Assembly: GCA_020633235.1 (NCBI GenBank)
Contig: JACKEA010000010.1
Coordinates: 92,001-156,000 of the forward strand
Direction: 5' to 3'
From: Polyangiaceae bacterium
GTDB lineage: Bacteria; Myxococcota_A; Polyangia; Polyangiales; Polyangiaceae
DNA length: 64,000 nt
Made by a program: the position numbers and the translations under genes. This document shows, one piece after another, positions 59,845-64,000 of this stretch. The notes beneath the pieces were generated by a model. It saw only the letters and a list, made by a program, of their open reading frames with translations. It was not told the origin of the DNA and made no database searches. Positions within the stretch are counted from its first letter, which is position 1. The number at the start of each line of letters is the position of its first letter.

Positions 59845-60942
59845 TCAGCGTTCCGCGGCGCGCAGGCCGAAGAGCAGCCGCTGGGGGCGACGCTCCAGGA
59901 CGAAGGCGACGGCCACGGCGAGAGCGAACAGCGCCGCGATGGTGACCCAGGTCCACGCGGCGGAGGGCGGCGTGACGCCCGCGACGTCGAGCACCCCGAG
60001 GACCCCCAAGTGCATCACGTACACGGCGAGCGCATGGCGACCGACGAGCAGCACGGGGCCGAAGCCGCGGGCGGCAAACGCGCGCTTGGGTGCAAACAGG
60101 GCGACGGCCAAGCTCGCCGAAAGGGGCAGCAGCAGACCCGCGACGCCCACCACGGAGTGATTCCAGAACACCACGGCAGAGTGCGGCGCGCGGGCGAGCA
60201 GCTCCGGATCCCACAGCGCCGTCACGGCGAGCTGGCCGCCAAGATCCGCGTAGCGCGAAACGACGTTCTGCGTCCATGCGGCGTGGCTGAACACGGCGAA
60301 GGCGCACAGCGGCGCCGTGAGGGCGATGACCCAGCCGAGGGCGCGCTTGCCGCGCCGCTGCACGAGCCGCGCGAGGAGCGCGCCAAAGGCCGTGAAGGCG
60401 ATCAGCGGAACGGCGCCTCCGGGGCCGCCGTTCAGGCCGCTCACCGTGCGCGCCGTCGCTTCCAGATAGGACCCGACGCCCACGGTGGCGATGCCCAGGG
60501 CGGCCAGGGCCCAGTTGGGCTTCGGCGACGCGAGCATGAGGCCCGTGAGCACGATGGCAACGGCGATGGCCGACAGGATCCCGGACGACGCGAGCAAGTC
60601 CGGTAAGTCGACGCCGAACTGCGCCACGAACAACAGCACGCTCAGGGCGTAAAGACCCAGGGCCCGCAGCGCGAGCTTCCGCAGCCACACGGCCGTGCTC
60701 TTCGCCTTGCGCTTGGAGAGCACCAAGGAGATGCCCGCCACGAACAGGAAGGTCGCGGCCACGTAGGGCTCGGCCCACATGAAGAGCTCGAGCAACGCCT
60801 CCAGCGCGCCGCCGCTGGACCGCGATCGCGGCGCCTGCAATCGGAAGGCGTGCACCACGAACATCATCACCACCGCCAGGCAGCGAAACGCGTCCAAGCC
60901 GGGCTCGGAGCGCGTGTTCTTGGCCGAGTGCGCGGCGGTCAT
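59845..60942 (-). CDS. Multi-TM acyltransferase-like (DUF1624-like) protein
   Basis: From ATG 60942, 365 residues have ~10 hydrophobic segments. The start motif LDAFRCLAVVMMFVVHAFRL and the TFLFVAGISLVLSKRK segment fit the heparan-glucosaminide N-acetyltransferase/acyltransferase-3 type membrane enzymes. It would transfer an acyl group onto a sugar at the inner membrane. The substrate is unknown. It is divergent from the glycoside-hydrolase-like gene. Confidence 0.78.
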   Translation of the reverse strand: MTAAHSAKNTRSEPGLDAFRCLAVVMMFVVHAFRLQAPRSRSSGGALEALLELFMWAEPYVAATFLFVAGISLVLSKRKAKSTAVWLRKLALRALGLYALSVLLFVAQFGVDLPDLLASSGILSAIAVAIVLTGLMLASPKPNWALAALGIATVGVGSYLEATARTVSGLNGGPGGAVPLIAFTAFGALLARLVQRRGKRALGWVIALTAPLCAFAVFSHAAWTQNVVSRYADLGGQLAVTALWDPELLARAPHSAVVFWNHSVVGVAGLLLPLSASLAVALFAPKRAFAARGFGPVLLVGRHALAVYVMHLGVLGVLDVAGVTPPSAAWTWVTIAALFALAVAVAFVLERRPQRLLFGLRAAER

Positions 60943-60974
60943 GGGTCGGGGTACACTACGCCGTGGAGCAGGTG

Positions 60975-62549
60975 ATGGCGACCAGACGCACGACCACGAT
61001 TGGGCTTTTGCTTTTGTCGTGGATGGCACTGCCTGCGTGCGGCTCGGAGAGCTCCGAGGCGCAGGGCAACGCGGGCGCCGGAGGCAATGCGGGAACTGCC
61101 GGTATCAACGGCATCGACGGCGGACAGTGGGGTGGCAACGGCGGCACCGCGGGCGGCGGAGGCAGCGGAGGCCTCGCGCCACTGCCGTGCGATCCCGGCT
61201 TCTCCTTCTCCGAGGATCCCGCCACGGTCGGCAAGAGCTTCACCGCGAGCTACAGCAACGACACGGGCTTTACCTACGTCGACCTGGAAGTGAGCGGTCC
61301 CGGAGCTCCGACGGCGAGCTGGATCGGCGTCACGGGACAAGGTCCGTACACCTGGAGCTACGGCATCAGTGGCCACGATGCGGGCGTGCTGAGCTTCTCG
61401 TTCGTGAAAGACAAGAACGGCGGCAATCCCGGAACCGCTGTCGCTTCCTGTCAGATCTACGCCGTCGGCGGCGGCGGTACGGGAGGCACGGGGGGTGGCG
61501 GAACCGGTGGCACGAGCGGCAGCGGCGGCACCACCGGCGGCCCTCCGCCGGTGAACCGCTACGGCATGGGTTACGTGAGTGAAGGCAACGCCGCGGATCA
61601 CGATCTCACCGCCAAGCTCGTGGGCCCTGGCGGCTACGTCACGGTGATCTTCGCGGACATCAAGCCCGGCCGCAGCAACGCGGAAGCGAGCTGGAAGCAG
61701 TCCATCGCGGAAGCCTACGCTCGCGACCTTATCCCAGTGATCCGCATGGCGCCGCCCTGGGGGGATCGCAACGTGCGCGCCATGGGCGAGTCCCCGACGA
61801 GCTACAAAGGTCTGGCGCAGGTCTACAAGAACGTGATCGCGGACCTGCCGAAGCGCGATCAGTGGCCCATGTACGTGGAGGTCCACAACGAAGCGAACCT
61901 CTGTTACGAGTGGGCTTGCACCGGCGGCTCCCTGAGCGACAAGACCATGGCGAAGGAGTACGCCAGCCTGCTGCGGGACGCCGCGGACGCGCTGCACTCC
62001 CTGGGGGACTCCCGCATCAAGGTGCTGAACGGCGCGCTGGCTCCTGGCGGCGTCACGTCGTGTGACTGCGCCACGCAAAATGGCGCTCCCGGTACCCTGG
62101 CGGCCACGTTCCTCGGCTACATGAACGACGGCGTTCCGGGAGTGTTCGACAAGATCGACGCCTTCGCCTCCCACTCGTATCCCGCGAAGGGAGAAGGCTG
62201 GGGCTTCTTCGCGCCCTACGCCGAGAGCGGCCCGGGCCTCACGTACTTCGAGAAGGAGCTCGCGGCCATCGGCAAGCCGAGCATGAAGGTGCTGATCACC
62301 GAGACGGGCTGGACGATCCAACACGAGTCCTACAGCTGGAGTCGGGATCAGGTGGCAGACTTCACCGTGGATGCGCTGAAGAACGTGTGGCTCACGCACC
62401 CGAACATCCTCGGCATCACGCCGTTCATCCTGCGAGACAGCGCGTGGGACAAGTTTGCCTGGACGCAGCTGAACGGAACGCCGTACCCCGTGTACACCAA
62501 GGTCCGCGCCTACCGCTGCGCGCAACCCGGCGCCCAGAACTGCAACTGA
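60975..62549 (+). CDS. Gly-spacer lipoprotein with glycoside-hydrolase-like domain
   Basis: From ATG 60975, 524 residues: a signal peptide with lipobox PAC, a short Gly-rich spacer, a beta-sandwich-like region (FTASYSNDTGFTYVDLEVSG) and a second Gly/Thr spacer. Then comes a TIM-barrel domain with VEVHNEANLCYEW (acid/base Glu candidate) and LITETGWTIQ (nucleophile candidate). These are typical of clan GH-A hydrolases (GH5- or GH39-like). It probably degrades a polysaccharide outside the cell. Confidence 0.82.
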   Translation: MATRRTTTIGLLLLSWMALPACGSESSEAQGNAGAGGNAGTAGINGIDGGQWGGNGGTAGGGGSGGLAPLPCDPGFSFSEDPATVGKSFTASYSNDTGFTYVDLEVSGPGAPTASWIGVTGQGPYTWSYGISGHDAGVLSFSFVKDKNGGNPGTAVASCQIYAVGGGGTGGTGGGGTGGTSGSGGTTGGPPPVNRYGMGYVSEGNAADHDLTAKLVGPGGYVTVIFADIKPGRSNAEASWKQSIAEAYARDLIPVIRMAPPWGDRNVRAMGESPTSYKGLAQVYKNVIADLPKRDQWPMYVEVHNEANLCYEWACTGGSLSDKTMAKEYASLLRDAADALHSLGDSRIKVLNGALAPGGVTSCDCATQNGAPGTLAATFLGYMNDGVPGVFDKIDAFASHSYPAKGEGWGFFAPYAESGPGLTYFEKELAAIGKPSMKVLITETGWTIQHESYSWSRDQVADFTVDALKNVWLTHPNILGITPFILRDSAWDKFAWTQLNGTPYPVYTKVRAYRCAQPGAQNCN

Positions 62550-62862
62550 CGCGAGCAAAAGAAAACCACCAAGCCGCCAAGAGCGCCAAGAGCGCCAAGA
62601 GCGCCAAGAGAGAGCCAAGGTACTGGGCGCGCGCAGGGAGGCTCGAAACGACGCTTGCGACGTGATCGTGAACCGCGTCGAGATCACAGACCCGTCTCTC
62701 TTTGGCACGCCTCACACATTCGGGTGCGCGAGCAGGATGACGGCCGGCGCACAAACGTGACTCTCGCCTGGGCATGGGTTTTCTGGTCCGGCGCGGTAAA
62801 GGGCCGAGGCGTTCCACATGTTCGGAACAGGAGGAGACATTCGCTGGTGAAGGCCGCCGCGC
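62550..62862. other. Gap with 9-bp tandem repeat
   Basis: No gene is convincing. It contains the tandem repeat at 62575-62610. The rest lies downstream of the decayed HNH gene and holds the out-of-frame extension of that reading frame. Confidence 0.5.
62575..62610 (+). repeat. Tandem 9-bp repeat
   Basis: Four perfect copies of CGCCAAGAG, followed by a degenerate AGAGCCAAG. It is just downstream of the glycoside-hydrolase-like gene; copy number may vary between strains. Confidence 0.75.
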
Positions 62863-63910
62863 TCAGCCCGGCGTGAGTCTGAGCAGGGCCTCGCGGATCA
62901 GCTGGTCCAAAGGCAAGCGTTCGGCCTCTGTGCCGAGTGCCACAACCACCTTGCAGCACTCGGCCCTCCAGCAGCCGACCGTTACGCGCTTCGCCACCGC
63001 CACCCTTGCCGAGCGGGTCGACGTGGTCGTACTGAAGGAACGCGCGCGCCGTACAGCGAACGCCCGACGGAGACACGTAGCTGCACTGGGCTCCATCGCG
63101 GTCGTAGACCTCGCGCTTGTCCGCACGACTTGGCCTTCGGTCCTTGCGACCCCCGGAGCGTCGGGGGCGATCGGTCTTGCCCCACTGCTTGTTCTCGAGC
63201 TCGCGAATCAGCGCGTCGAGGGCACGTTCGATGACGACCTCGAGCTTCCGGCTCACGTGGCTCATCAGGTTCTGGGCGTGCTCGAGCTTGGTCTTCAGCT
63301 CCGCGCTGCCACTGAAATGCACGTGAAAGCGCTGCTCCGAAAGCGGCTCCACTCGGGAACGCGGCGCACCATCCAGGCCCAAACTACCTTGTTCGGAAGG
63401 GCGCGACCCGTCCGACACCGGCTCCACGCGATCCGGAACATCCGGCTTCGGAAACCGGCGGGCGAGCACGATCAGGATTTCGGCTTTGGTCTTGCCGGCC
63501 ACGTCTTCGAGCAGCTGAGCGTGGTTCTCGGGCGTGAGGCGCTTGGCGATGAGCGAAAGACCGGTGAGGTGCAAGCGGCCATCGGCGATCATCTCCAGTG
63601 CGAGGGGAAAGCTCTTCGCTGCGTGCGCGCCGGAGACGCTGCGATGCGCCTGGCCCTCACTCATCCCGAGGCAGCGCACGCACAGATCGTAGAGCGAGGA
63701 GTAGCCGCGTACCAGGTGCAGCCGGCGCTCTTCGATGAGCGCAAGATGCACCAGAAGCCGCGCAACCGCGCGGCGACGCGTGGCGTTCGCCGTGAGCGTA
63801 CTTTGCCAAAGCGCGTCGTTCGAGAGCGCATCGAGCTCTTGCAGGCCATCGGATTCGTGACGTTCGTGGTTCTGGTTCGACATGAGTCCCCCTTGGGGTC
63901 CCATCGACAT
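62863..63910 (-). pseudogene. DUF222/HNH endonuclease-like gene, internally deleted and frameshifted
   Basis: The first ~270 residues match the DUF222/HNH family: a helical domain (RRAVARLLVHLALIEERRLHL), then YDRDGAQCSYVSPSGVRC and QYDHVDPLGKGGGGEARNGRLL. After this the reading frame breaks: the expected C-terminal LDQLIREALLRLTPG tail lies in another frame and stops at 62863. The region between, which usually carries the last HNH His and helices, is missing. ATG 63883 with an upstream GGGGGA is an alternative start. Probably inactive. Confidence 0.75.
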
Positions 63911-64000
63911 ACCATGCGAAATTTTGGCTCCTTCAGTGCCTCGCTGCTGGGCGTTCAGAGCGCTGAATGCTTCAGAAATCGAAACCGAACCGAAACGCGC

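Noticed and set aside
62659..62690. GTGATC…GATCAC short inverted repeat.
   Set aside because: Only 6-bp arms, expected by chance in 64 kb.

Overview
The window is a GC-rich (roughly two-thirds G+C) chromosomal segment that reads like a large-genome myxobacterium (Myxococcota; Polyangia/Sorangiineae-like is my inference). The evidence is Pkn2-type Ser/Thr kinases, a PP2C phosphatase, many secreted lipoproteins with a long Gly/Ser/Ala-rich spacer after the lipobox, Cys-rich MopE-like proteins, a MYXO-CTERM-like C-terminal anchor, and a TMTC-like membrane glycosyltransferase. I see no rRNA, tRNA, CRISPR array, phage or complete insertion sequence.

Layout. 0-2.2 kb: a kinase gene cut by the window edge, its translationally coupled upstream partner, and a TPR membrane protein. 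2.2-4.7 kb: tandem paralogous MopE-like lipoproteins. 4.7-7.4 kb: an SseB-like/acyltransferase pair and a proline iminopeptidase. 7.4-11.5 kb (minus strand): a tight five-gene operon with two radical SAM/SPASM enzymes flanking two small zinc-ribbon/Gly-rich proteins that end in a conserved YGAPP tail, and a zinc-ribbon/OmpA protein; it looks like a peptide-modification system. 11.6-15.5 kb: Cys-rich lipoproteins. 15.6-19.9 kb: YkgJ-type protein, aldehyde dehydrogenase, a small secreted protein, CBS, PP2C and acetoacetate-decarboxylase-like genes. 20-24 kb: a TPR/zinc-ribbon membrane protein and a large lipoprotein. 24-26.2 kb: a decayed segmental duplication around an Uma2-family gene. 26.2-29 kb: secreted proteins. 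29.2-33.9 kb: a giant double P-type ATPase with a small coupled membrane protein. 34-38 kb: lipoproteins, a truncated LysR gene, a beta-barrel-like protein, a metallophosphoesterase.

38-43.5 kb (minus strand) holds a second interesting operon: FAD-dependent desaturase-like oxidoreductase, polyprenol-kinase-like protein, UbiA prenyltransferase and two ArsA-like ATPases, almost all with overlapping stop/start codons. 43.8-49.6 kb holds lipoproteins with lectin-like or beta-helix folds and a propeller-like protein. 49.7-54.2 kb holds a TMTC-like/kinase pair, a TraB-family protein and a pilin-like protein. 54.3-62.5 kb holds an aminotransferase, a Gly-repeat choice-of-anchor-like lipoprotein, a MYXO-CTERM-like protein, an OmpA-like lipoprotein, an outer-membrane protein, a membrane acyltransferase and a glycoside-hydrolase-like lipoprotein. 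The end of the window holds a decayed DUF222/HNH gene.

A short dispersed sequence (consensus near TTCCGCGGCGGACCGACA) recurs about 14 times, usually just after stop codons and mostly in gene-sense orientation. No listed feature type explains it.
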